Of a stretch of 38,221 bases of DNA, positions 1 through 7,184 are shown piece after piece. This DNA is from an uncultured bacterium (lineage in GTDB: Bacteria > Verrucomicrobiota > Verrucomicrobiia > Verrucomicrobiales > V1-33): NCBI GenBank assembly GCA_903936775.1, contig CAIZWU010000366.1, forward strand, positions 1 through 38,221, read 5' to 3'. The translations under genes were made by a program, and so were the position numbers. Under the pieces are notes generated by a model. It was not told the DNA's origin and searched no databases. It saw only the letters and a program-made list of their open reading frames with translations. Position 1 is the first letter of the stretch. Each line of letters opens with the position of its first letter.

Positions 1-1
1 C

Positions 2-76
2 ATCAACAGCGTCGAACTGGCCGGTCTGGCCACTGAAATCACCCGTGCCTTGAAATCCCACCTGCCTGCCAAATGA
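2..76 (+). CDS. 3' end of an ABC importer subunit (partial)
   Basis: Only the last 24 codons are present, open from the left edge and ending in TGA at 74-76. The tail is a short amphipathic stretch ending LKSHLPAK. The stop overlaps the ATG of the permease gene in an ATGA arrangement, which indicates one operon with translational coupling. From position alone it should be the substrate-binding or ATP-binding subunit of the same importer. The residues visible do not decide which. Confidence 0.6.
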   Translation: MNSVELAGLATEITRALKSHLPAK

Positions 77-840
77 AACGTCTTACTGTCGCTCTCCTCT
101 TTTTTGTGGCGTTGGCCGGCCTCTGGCAGGCCCTCGTGGCATCAGGACGTTATTCCCCGGTGCTGTTGCCGCCGCCTGGCGATGTGGGGAAATACCTGCT
201 GCAAGCGCTCGCGGATGGTTCGCTGGCCAGTTCGGCCTGGGTCACCACCAAACGCCTCCTGATCGGTTATGGCATCGGCTGCCTGATCGGCCTGCCGCTG
301 GGCCTGATGACAGCGCGGTCCAAATATCTCAGCGATACCATCGGAGTGCTGGCCCTGGGCCTGCAGACCCTGCCCAGTGTCTGTTGGGTGCCGCTGGCGC
401 TGCTGTGGTATGGCCAGACGGAGTCGGCCATGCAATTTGTGGTGATCATGGGCACGTTGTGGAGTGTGCTCATCGCGGTCGACAACGGGGTGAAAAATCT
501 GCCGCCGCTTTTCGTCAGGGCAGCCCGCACCATGGGCTCCAAAGGGCTGCACACCCTGACCCACGTGATCCTGCCGGCCTCCCTGCCGTATGTCATCAGC
601 GGGATGAAACAGGGCTGGGCCTTCGCCTGGCGTTCGCTCATGGCCGCGGAAATCTACGTCACCATCCTCGACGGCTACGGCCTCGGCCACCTGCTCCATT
701 TCGGCCGCGAACTGAACTCCATGGACCAGGTGATCGGCATCATGCTGGTGATCGTGCTGATCGGCCTGCTGGCGGACAAGCTGCTCTTTTCCCCTTGGGA
801 AAACTTCGTGCACCGGAGGTGGGGCACGGCGCGTGGCTGA
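73..840 (+). CDS. ABC transporter permease, SsuC/TauC/NrtB type
   Basis: 255-residue inner-membrane permease of the binding-protein-dependent transport family (BPD_transp_1). A first membrane helix covers residues 4-24 and several hydrophobic helices follow. The cytoplasmic EAA loop that contacts the ATPase is recognisable around residues 150-185 (AARTMGSKG, then ILPASLP and a conserved GW..AW segment). This family serves importers for aliphatic sulfonates, taurine, nitrate or thiamine precursors, and the permease alone does not tell the substrate. The start overlaps the stop of the upstream gene (ATGA). A strong hairpin follows the stop codon, so this is the last gene of its operon. Given the nitrogen-uptake genes elsewhere in the window a nitrogen substrate is possible, but nothing here proves it. 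Confidence 0.88.
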   Translation: MKRLTVALLFFVALAGLWQALVASGRYSPVLLPPPGDVGKYLLQALADGSLASSAWVTTKRLLIGYGIGCLIGLPLGLMTARSKYLSDTIGVLALGLQTLPSVCWVPLALLWYGQTESAMQFVVIMGTLWSVLIAVDNGVKNLPPLFVRAARTMGSKGLHTLTHVILPASLPYVISGMKQGWAFAWRSLMAAEIYVTILDGYGLGHLLHFGRELNSMDQVIGIMLVIVLIGLLADKLLFSPWENFVHRRWGTARG

Positions 841-855
841 TCCCCCGAACAACAA

Positions 856-887
856 GGACCTATCGGGCGTCTCCGCCTGATAGGTCC
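856..887. terminator. Hairpin between convergent permease and leuS genes
   Basis: A 14-bp inverted repeat (856-869 with 874-887, one G-T pair) has the four-base loop TCTC. It lies between two genes that converge on it. There is no clear T-run on either side, so it may be a bidirectional stabilising or terminating hairpin rather than a classical intrinsic terminator. Confidence 0.6.
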
Positions 888-903
888 TGTCAACAAGTCC
901 GGG

Positions 904-3900
904 TCACTTCACCACAATATTCACCAGCTTCCTGGGTACCACGATGGTTTTGACGACGGTGCCAGTGCCGACAAATTCCTGAACCCGCGCGGAAGCGAAG
1001 GCGAGGGTTTTGATTTCGTCTTCGGTGGCGGCGGTGGCGACCGTGATTTTGTCGCGCAGTTTGCCGTTCACCTGGATGACGATTTCGATCTCATCCACCA
1101 CCAGCGCGGCTTCGTCCCACTGCGGCCAGGGTTGCTGGCAAAGCTGACCGGCAGGCAACTGCGGGAAAACGGCCTGAAGGCGGGCATTGATTTCCTCGGT
1201 GACATGCGGGGCGAAGGGATTGAGGCAGAGCAGGAGTTGGGTGAATTCGGCCAAAGGCACCGCGGCGGCGGCGGTGAAGGCGTTGGTCAGGACCATCATC
1301 TGGGAGATCGCGGTATTGAAACTGAGGGCTTCCACGTCCTCCGTCACTTTTTTGATGGTCTGATGCGCCACGCGGCGCAGGGTTTTGTCCTGACAAGGGT
1401 CCGCGGTGATTTTTTGATTGAGGACCCACTCGCCGGCCTGGTTTTCCTCACAAGCCACCCGCCAGACACGGGCGAGGAAGCGGCTCACGCCTTCCACGCC
1501 TTTCATCTGCCAGGGTTTGACCTGGTCCAGCGGGCCCATGAACATCTCGTAAAGGCGCAGGGAGTCGGCCCCATACTCGGAAACGACTTCATCCGGGCTG
1601 ACCACATTGCCGAGGGATTTGGACATTTTCTGTCCGTCCTCGCCCAGGATCAGGCCCTGGTTGACCAGCTTTTGGAAGGGTTCGGTGGTGCTCAGGTGGC
1701 CGAGGTCGAAGAGGACCTTGTGCCAGAAGCGGGCGTAGAGCAGGTGGAGCACGGCGTGCTCGGTACCGCCGACGTAGAGGTCGACCGCACCGGGTTTGCC
1801 GCTGCCGCCCAGCCAGTAGGCTTCGGCTTCCTTGCTGATGAAGCGCTCAGAGTTTTTCGGATCGCAATAACGCAGGTAATACCAGCAGGAGCCTGCCCAT
1901 TGCGGCATGGTGTTGGTTTCGCGCTGCGCCGTGGCGCTGTAGGCGATCCAATCGGTGGCCTTGATGAGCGGCCCGCGCGGGTCGCCGGTGGGTTTGAAGT
2001 CTTCCAGCTCCGGCTGGAGCAGCGGGAGTTCGCTGTCAGGAATCGCGGCATGGTTTCCGTTTTCCCAGATGATCGGAAACGGCTCGCCCCAATAACGCTG
2101 ACGGGAGAAAAGCCAGTCGCGGAGTTTGAATTGAATGCGGCGTTTACCGAGGCCTTTGGACTCGAGCCAGACGATCATTTTGGCTTTGGCCTCAAAGGTG
2201 GGCAATCCATCGAGGAAGCCTGAATTCACGGCCGTACCGTGTTCACCATAAGCCGTAGCAAGGCCTTCCAGGCCTTGAGGTTCCGGCACCCCCAACACCC
2301 TCAGATCCACCCATTTCCAATCCGTCAACCCCGCCACCGCAGGATTCCCTCCAACATACCGCCGTTGAGCATCAAACTCTGCTGCGTCGCGGATGATCCG
2401 GTTGTAAAAATCCGGCTGCCATAGGGTTCCTTCCGTCTTGAGCCGCTGGTTCAACTGCTGCGCGGAATATGATTTCCACGAATGAACAATATCCGACAGG
2501 CCATGGCCCGCGTGCGGCATGACCACGACATGCACATGATTAGGCATGACACACCAGGCGTCCAGCCGGTAGCGTTGTCCGTCGAAATGTTTGAGGACAT
2601 CCGCCATGAGTTGGGCGCAACCAGGATCACGGAACACGCAGGAACCATGGCCCGCATCCAGCCAGGCCTCGACTTTTTCGGAGTGCAGCCAAGTCAGGCG
2701 GTTAGCCTCTTCCCCGGAGATACTCCCGCTTTCGGATTTGAGGCGCAGGTCCTCCCGTTCAGCATCCCAGGTTTCCCTGACTTCTTTTGGGACGCTGTCA
2801 TTGAGACGGAATGTTACGGCGTAGATGGCGTTTTCCGTCTCCCAATGGGGTAGCGTGTTTTCGCCTTGGTGCTTGTGGATGGGGGAGGGGGAAAAGGCCT
2901 GGAAGGCCTTGCTACGGGGTTCCTGCACGACTTGCCTTACGGCAAGATTGAATTTTTTGGCGAACTCGAAATCCCGTTCATCATGCGCGGGGACGGCCAT
3001 GATGGCTCCGGTGCCGTAGCCCATCATGACGTAGTCGGCGATCCAGACGGGGATCTTTTCCTGGTTCACCGGGTTGATGGCGTAGGCTCCGGTAAAAACG
3101 CCGGATTTGTCCTTGTTCAAGTCGCCACGGTCCATGTCGGACTTGCTGGCGCAGGCGGCGACGTAGGCTTCGACGGCAGCTTTTTGTTCCGGCGTGGTGA
3201 TTTTCGCGACGAGGGAATGCTCGGGGGCCAGCACCATGTAAGTGGCTCCGAACAAGGTGTCAGGACGCGTAGTGAAAACGGTGACGGAGTTTTCAGTTTT
3301 CAGTTCGCCACTGACCGCTGACTCCTGACTGCTGATTACTTTAAACTCCACTTCCGCTCCCTCACTCTTTCCGATCCAGTTTTTCTGGAGCAGCTTGATG
3401 CCTTCCGGCCAATCCAGCGGTTCCAGTTCGTCGATCAGGCGTTCGGCGTAGCTGGTGATGCGCAGCATCCACTGGCGCAGGGGACGGCGCTCCACGGTGT
3501 GGCCTTTGGCTTTCCATTCCTCGATTTCCTCATTGGCGAGGACGGTACCGAGATCCGGGGACCAGTTCACCGGGGCTTCGTGGACGAAGGCGAGACGGAC
3601 CGCGTCGATTTGCTCCCGGGTCCAGCCTTTGGCTTCCAGTTGGCTGACGGGCTGGGCCTTCTTCGTTTCCTCACAGAAGTAGGAATGATAGAGCTGGAGG
3701 AAGATCCACTGGGTCCAACGGACGTAGCCGGGATCGGTGGTGTTGACTTCGCGGTCCCAGTCATAGGAAAATCCGAGTGCTTTGAGCTGGCGGCGGAAGT
3801 TGTCGATGTTGGCCTCGGTGGTGACGCGGGGGTGCTGGCCGGTTTTGATGGCGTATTGCTCCGCGGGCAGGCCGAAGGCGTCCCAGCCCATGGGGTGAAG

Positions 3901-4152
3901 GACATTGCAGCCCTGCATGCGTTTGGTGCGGGCGAGGATATCGGTGGCGGTGTAACCTTCCGGATGGCCGACGTGCAGGCCCGCCCCGCTGGGGTAAGGG
4001 AACATGTCGAGCACGTAATATTTCGGCTTGGAGGCATCGAAGTCCGCATCGCCGGGCCCAGGGGTGCGGAAGGTTTTTTCGGTATCCCAGCGCTGCTGCC
4101 AGCGGGGCTCGAATTCATCGAAGGGGAAGGGCTTGCGTCGGTCGCTGCTCAT
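904..4152 (-). CDS. leuS: Leucyl-tRNA synthetase with an in-frame inserted RAYT transposase domain
   Basis: 1082 residues against about 860 for most bacterial LeuRS. The synthetase parts are complete. HIGH appears as HVGH (residues 60-63). The CP1 editing domain has the [12 protein letters not shown] threonine-rich motif and [16 protein letters not shown]. The core resumes with RLRDW-like [21 protein letters not shown] is at 842-846, and the C-terminal domain ends with [12 protein letters not shown]. Residues about 413-633 are foreign: a REP-associated tyrosine transposase (Y1_Tnp) domain bounded by inverted GTAG hairpins, placed after QVVQEP and before [12 protein letters not shown]. Subtracting it leaves 861 residues. 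A second, small extra segment (residues 273-287) lies just before the editing motif. The reading frame is open throughout, so this is not a pseudogene by sequence. It probably charges tRNA-Leu if the insertion loops out. Whether the protein stays fused, is cleaved, or is backed up by another leuS cannot be seen. The ATG lacks a Shine-Dalgarno sequence. Confidence 0.95.
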   Translation of the reverse strand: MSSDRRKPFPFDEFEPRWQQRWDTEKTFRTPGPGDADFDASKPKYYVLDMFPYPSGAGLHVGHPEGYTATDILARTKRMQGCNVLHPMGWDAFGLPAEQYAIKTGQHPRVTTEANIDNFRRQLKALGFSYDWDREVNTTDPGYVRWTQWIFLQLYHSYFCEETKKAQPVSQLEAKGWTREQIDAVRLAFVHEAPVNWSPDLGTVLANEEIEEWKAKGHTVERRPLRQWMLRITSYAERLIDELEPLDWPEGIKLLQKNWIGKSEGAEVEFKVISSQESAVSGELKTENSVTVFTTRPDTLFGATYMVLAPEHSLVAKITTPEQKAAVEAYVAACASKSDMDRGDLNKDKSGVFTGAYAINPVNQEKIPVWIADYVMMGYGTGAIMAVPAHDERDFEFAKKFNLAVRQVVQEPRSKAFQAFSPSPIHKHQGENTLPHWETENAIYAVTFRLNDSVPKEVRETWDAEREDLRLKSESGSISGEEANRLTWLHSEKVEAWLDAGHGSCVFRDPGCAQLMADVLKHFDGQRYRLDAWCVMPNHVHVVVMPHAGHGLSDIVHSWKSYSAQQLNQRLKTEGTLWQPDFYNRIIRDAAEFDAQRRYVGGNPAVAGLTDWKWVDLRVLGVPEPQGLEGLATAYGEHGTAVNSGFLDGLPTFEAKAKMIVWLESKGLGKRRIQFKLRDWLFSRQRYWGEPFPIIWENGNHAAIPDSELPLLQPELEDFKPTGDPRGPLIKATDWIAYSATAQRETNTMPQWAGSCWYYLRYCDPKNSERFISKEAEAYWLGGSGKPGAVDLYVGGTEHAVLHLLYARFWHKVLFDLGHLSTTEPFQKLVNQGLILGEDGQKMSKSLGNVVSPDEVVSEYGADSLRLYEMFMGPLDQVKPWQMKGVEGVSRFLARVWRVACEENQAGEWVLNQKITADPCQDKTLRRVAHQTIKKVTEDVEALSFNTAISQMMVLTNAFTAAAAVPLAEFTQLLLCLNPFAPHVTEEINARLQAVFPQLPAGQLCQQPWPQWDEAALVVDEIEIVIQVNGKLRDKITVATAATEDEIKTLAFASARVQEFVGTGTVVKTIVVPRKLVNIVVK
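2253..2276 (+). repeat. REP-like GTAG hairpin, downstream boundary of the RAYT insertion
   Basis: One arm of a perfect 24-bp inverted repeat. On the plus strand GTAG (2255-2258) is followed by one C and the hairpin AAGGCCT-TCC-AGGCCTT (2260-2276). A GTAG tetranucleotide just 5' of a short palindrome is the signature of REP sequences recognised by RAYT enzymes. On the leuS coding strand the same bases encode GLEGLATA. Confidence 0.85.
2894..2917 (-). repeat. REP-like GTAG hairpin, upstream boundary of the RAYT insertion
   Basis: Perfect reverse complement of the 24 bases at 2253-2276. On the minus strand GTAG (2915-2912) precedes the same 7-bp stem, 3-base-loop hairpin and points into the element. 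The two GTAG tags are therefore outermost and the hairpins face each other. On the leuS coding strand these bases encode PRSKAFQAF. Confidence 0.85.
3290..3340 (-). repeat. Low-complexity CAGTTTTCAGTT / CTGAC repeat tract inside leuS
   Basis: The plus strand reads as short repeats of TTTTCAG and then CTGAC/TGACT units. On the coding strand this gives [17 protein letters not shown], a serine/glutamate-rich stretch between the strand VEFK and the editing-domain strand [10 protein letters not shown]. Typical LeuRS has only a short turn here. This looks like expansion or insertion of a small repeated sequence kept in frame. A related CTGAAAACTGAAA stretch lies in the urtD-urtE gap near 18850-18875. 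Confidence 0.5.
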
Positions 4153-4253
4153 GGTGGTCTGGGGAAAATCGGAAAATTGAAGGGCGGGAAGGTGAAGCGG
4201 ATTTTTGAAAAAGAAACCCCTGACTGGCGGGGGATCGTGGGTAAGATCAACCC

Positions 4254-4742
4254 ATGCCTACCGTGCCGCCCAGCGCTGTGACTGATGCGTGGAATGAATT
4301 GAATATTGAGGACGACGAGAAATTGGCGATCCACGTCGCGCAGTTCCGGGCCGAACAGCCGGTGCTGGCGGGGTTTCTCCAGGCGGCGGAAGAAGCGATC
4401 GCGGACCGCGATGACCGGGGGCTGGTGTTTTTTTACGGGCTATGGGCGTGGCTGGCCTTTAAAAAATGCGGGGGCGCGACCCACGAAGTGACCGAGGAAC
4501 GCATCGAAGCGGCGTGGGAAGAAAACGAGGAGGAAATGCAGGAGCTGGCGGCCGTCGATCAGCGCCGCTGGCTGCACCGTGCCCGGTCCTTGACCTCCCA
4601 GTACCGCCAGATGGCGCTGTTGGGAGCGATGACGGAAAGCATCATGGACCCTGGTCTGACGGACCGTCCCCGAAGTGATGATCTGTCCGGCATCATCCTG
4701 CTGCATGTCAAAACGGCGATTGATGCCCTGGATGGCGATTAG
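4254..4742 (+). CDS. Hypothetical protein, acidic and mostly helical
   Basis: 162 residues that I do not recognise. The protein is soluble-looking, rich in Glu, Asp and Ala, with likely helices and one aromatic stretch ([17 protein letters not shown], residues 62-78) that could pack in a core or against a membrane. An acidic helix follows ([10 protein letters not shown]). There is no signal peptide. It is divergent from leuS with a 101-bp gap and is followed 84 bp later by rlmN on the same strand. GC-rich third positions and a clean open frame support it being real. No function is proposed. Confidence 0.7.
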   Translation: MPTVPPSAVTDAWNELNIEDDEKLAIHVAQFRAEQPVLAGFLQAAEEAIADRDDRGLVFFYGLWAWLAFKKCGGATHEVTEERIEAAWEENEEEMQELAAVDQRRWLHRARSLTSQYRQMALLGAMTESIMDPGLTDRPRSDDLSGIILLHVKTAIDALDGD

Positions 4743-4826
4743 GGTGGGTCATCTCCTTTCCCCTGCCCCCCTCGGACGCGACGAATTCACCCTTCATAAT
4801 TCGGAATTCGCGCCTACGATTCCCTC

Positions 4827-5921
4827 ATGATGACGGAATCTCCGCCCAGCCCCCCCGCTGCCACCGCCCTGACCGGCCTGCTGCCGGAGGAACTCACCGC
4901 CTCCCTCACCGCCGCCGGGGAGAAGCCTTACCGTGCCAAACAGGTCCAGGAATGGGTCTTTCAGAAACGGGTCACCAGCTACGCCGAGATGACCAATCTG
5001 CCGGCCTCGCTGAGGGAAAGCCTTGCCGCCACCCACCCCTTTCACAGCCTCAAAACCGCCAAAATCCAGGGAGCCAAAGACACTACCCGCAAATTCCTCT
5101 TCCGCCTCCACGACGGCCGTTATGTCGAAAGCGTGCTCATCCCCGCCAACAAGGGATTCATGGGCAATCAAAGCGACCGCCTCACCCTCTGCGTCTCCAG
5201 CCAGGTCGGGTGCGCCTACGATTGTAAATTCTGCGCCAGCGGCCTCGCCGGCTTCACCCGCAACCTCCGCGCTGACGAAATCGTGGAGCAGGTCATGGCC
5301 GCCGAGCGCGAAGCCGGGGATCGCATTGATAACATCGTCTTCATGGGCATGGGCGAACCCCTCGCCAACTTCACCAACCTGACCCGCGCCCTGCAAATCC
5401 TGCACGGCCAGTGGGGCCTCAATATCGGAGCCCGTCACATCACCGTCTCCACCAGCGGCCTCGCCCCGCAGATCAAAAAACTCGCCGACTTCCCGCTGAG
5501 CGTCCGCCTCGCCATCTCCCTGCACGGAGCCACCGACGAAGTCCGCAGCAAAATCATGCCGGTGAATAACAAGTATCCCCTGGAGGAACTCTTCGAATCC
5601 CTGCGCTACTTCAAACAACGCAGCAAACACAAGATCACCTTCGAATACATCCTGATCGAAGGCGTCAACGACGGCCTCGACCAGGCGCGGGCCCTCGCCC
5701 GGCGCACCAAATCCCTCGAAGCCAAGGTCAACCTGATTCCCTACAACACCGTGGAAGGCCTCCCTTGGGCACGCCCTTCCGAAGAGCAACAGGATGCGTT
5801 CTGCGCCACCCTGGTCGCCAACGGAGTCCCCGCCACCATCCGCCGCGAAAAAGGCCACGACATCGACGCCGCCTGCGGCCAACTCCGCCTCAAGCAGGAA
5901 ACCGCCGAAGGGCTGGTGTGA
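4827..5921 (+). CDS. rlmN: 23S rRNA (adenine-2503-C2) / tRNA methyltransferase
   Basis: 364-residue radical-SAM enzyme that methylates C2 of A2503 in 23S rRNA (and A37 in some tRNAs) using two SAM molecules. The 4Fe-4S/SAM motif CAYDCKFC gives cysteines C129, C133 and C136. C122, seven residues before the first of these (CVSSQVGC), matches the catalytic cysteine C118 of E. coli RlmN. The second, methyl-carrying cysteine is C350 in DAACGQL. The GMGEPLAN and ISLHGA motifs of the family are present. Two ATGs stand in tandem at the start; neither has a Shine-Dalgarno sequence, so the exact first residue is uncertain by one. The length is normal. Confidence 0.96.
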   Translation: MMTESPPSPPAATALTGLLPEELTASLTAAGEKPYRAKQVQEWVFQKRVTSYAEMTNLPASLRESLAATHPFHSLKTAKIQGAKDTTRKFLFRLHDGRYVESVLIPANKGFMGNQSDRLTLCVSSQVGCAYDCKFCASGLAGFTRNLRADEIVEQVMAAEREAGDRIDNIVFMGMGEPLANFTNLTRALQILHGQWGLNIGARHITVSTSGLAPQIKKLADFPLSVRLAISLHGATDEVRSKIMPVNNKYPLEELFESLRYFKQRSKHKITFEYILIEGVNDGLDQARALARRTKSLEAKVNLIPYNTVEGLPWARPSEEQQDAFCATLVANGVPATIRREKGHDIDAACGQLRLKQETAEGLV

Positions 5922-6016
5922 AGCCGTCTGCCCGATGAGTCCGTGTTTCACGGCCAGCCCGGTTTCCACAACCCTTCGGTTGCATGGGCGGATCCGGACT
6001 CCGACTCCCAATAAAT

Positions 6017-6045
6017 TTGACAAGGAGGGCGGTTTTCCCTACACA
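6017..6045 (+). promoter_or_regulatory. Sigma-70-type promoter for the LTxxQ-like protein gene
   Basis: TTGACA (6017-6022), a 17-base spacer and TACACA (6040-6045). The predicted start of transcription near 6052 leaves a leader of about 38 bases before the GTG at 6090. Confidence 0.6.
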
Positions 6046-6089
6046 TCGAACGGCCTTCCAGCCAGCCCGCGTCTGAATCCCATTTTCCC

Positions 6090-7052
6090 GTGAAACGAAT
6101 TTTGCTTCCCCTTCTGACAGGAATCACCCTCGGTGCCGCCGTCGTGCTGCTTTGGCACCAAGCCGCCGACGAGCGGACCCGGACCGCTCTCAAACTGGAG
6201 AGTGACGCCAAAGTGGCCCAGCTCCAGAATGAACTCGCCAGCGCCCGGAACGAAGCCACCACGTGGCAGCAGCGCCTCGCCGCCGCGGGGGTGGATGACA
6301 CTCCAGTGAAGGAAAACGTGCTCGATATCCAGCGGATCCTGAACGACGCCCGCCCCCTGATGAAGACCTTGGCGCTGATGTTTGGCGAACGCCGCAAGGA
6401 AATGTCGGACCGCATGATCCGGGACATGGCGTCCAAACTCGCGGAGCAGATGGGCCTGACGGAAGAACAGACGGAAGCCATGATCGCGCATTTTACGGCC
6501 CTCGATGCCGCCAACTTCGAAAAAATGAAGGCCATGTTCGACCGGAAACTGACGATCATGGACGTCTTCACGGTCATGAATGACACGAACCCGCAGAAGG
6601 CGATGGACGCCTACGTGCAGCAGACCATGACTCCGGAACAGAAGGCTTCCTGGGAAAACCGGAAACTGGAAACCAAAGCGCAGCAGTTGGAACGCACCGC
6701 CAACTGGAAACTCGAGCGCATGAGCAGTTCCCTGAAATTGGACGAAGCCCAGAAGGATCAGGTCTTCTCCATTCTCGTCAAATCCAATCCCGACTACGAT
6801 CCCAGCCTCGGCGTGGAAGGCGTGACCGGCACCACCCCGGACGCAGCCGACGCCAACGCTGCCCCGCTCAAGGAGGAGGACGCCATCGCCAGCGTGCTGC
6901 GGCCTGAGCAAATGCAGGATTGGTCCACCTACCAGAAAAAACAGACCGCCGAAAAATCGCGCCTGACCGATGCCTTCGGCGGCTTGGATCCAACCTCGTT
7001 CTTCCGCAGCATGGGTGGCGGCATGGGAGGTTTTGGCCGGCCCGGCAGGTAA
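6090..7052 (+). CDS. Membrane-anchored coiled-coil protein with LTxxQ-like segments
   Basis: 320 residues. An N-terminal membrane helix (about residues 4-22, LLPLLTGITLGAAVVLLW) is followed by a coiled-coil region (about 30-75) and a helical domain. The segments MGLTEEQTEAM, MTPEQKASWE and LKLDEAQKDQVF resemble the LTxxQ repeats of CpxP/Spy periplasmic proteins. The tail is glycine-rich (MGGGMGGFGRPGR). The likely location is anchored in the inner membrane facing the periplasm. The start is GTG (6090) with no Shine-Dalgarno, chosen because it begins the membrane helix (KRILL) and lies just downstream of a good promoter. The LTxxQ assignment is tentative and a chaperone or stress role is not shown. 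Confidence 0.75.
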   Translation: MKRILLPLLTGITLGAAVVLLWHQAADERTRTALKLESDAKVAQLQNELASARNEATTWQQRLAAAGVDDTPVKENVLDIQRILNDARPLMKTLALMFGERRKEMSDRMIRDMASKLAEQMGLTEEQTEAMIAHFTALDAANFEKMKAMFDRKLTIMDVFTVMNDTNPQKAMDAYVQQTMTPEQKASWENRKLETKAQQLERTANWKLERMSSSLKLDEAQKDQVFSILVKSNPDYDPSLGVEGVTGTTPDAADANAAPLKEEDAIASVLRPEQMQDWSTYQKKQTAEKSRLTDAFGGLDPTSFFRSMGGGMGGFGRPGR

Positions 7053-7184
7053 CCCCCAACCCATCCTCACTCCTGCGGCGTCTTGAGCCTGCGCCTCGAG
7101 CAGAAAAGCGCCGGAGGTATGGCGTGAACCGGTCAGGCCGGATCTCAATTACGGCAGGACGGTCTTCAACGCTGCCCGTCTGCC

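Larger units (their letters stand above)
2253..2917 (-). mobile_element. REP-associated tyrosine transposase (RAYT) element inside leuS
   Basis: The element between the outer repeat ends (2254-2916) is 663 bp, exactly 221 codons, so leuS stays in frame. The encoded domain starts with the RAYT-like strand [17 protein letters not shown] and has the HUH motif in MPNHVHVVV (H539, H541 of the fusion). It continues with an amphipathic helix ([16 protein letters not shown]) and ends with [12 protein letters not shown], where Y583 is the expected nucleophile, followed by [13 protein letters not shown], the usual RAYT end. All catalytic residues seem intact. The domain has no start codon of its own at the expected place, so it appears to be made only as part of LeuRS. 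The family (IS200/IS605-related HUH nucleases) recognises GTAG/GGAG-tagged REP hairpins, and exactly such structures bound this element. An intein is unlikely: there is no Cys/Ser at the first splice position and no terminal HN. Confidence 0.9.

Noticed and set aside
2253..2917. Intein in leuS
   Set aside because: No Cys/Ser/Thr splice-junction pattern, no terminal His-Asn, no Hint or homing-endonuclease blocks; the insert matches a RAYT domain instead.
904..4152. leuS as a pseudogene disrupted by a transposon
   Set aside because: The frame is open across the whole insertion and all synthetase motifs (HVGH, editing motifs, KMSKS, C-terminal domain) are present.
4153..4253. T-box or leader attenuator before leuS
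   Set aside because: Only a 4-bp stem before a T-rich stretch is visible on the minus strand; no T-box sequence or leucine-codon leader peptide.
4794..6023. 409-codon minus-strand frame
   Set aside because: Antisense of rlmN, which is unambiguous by its radical-SAM cysteines.
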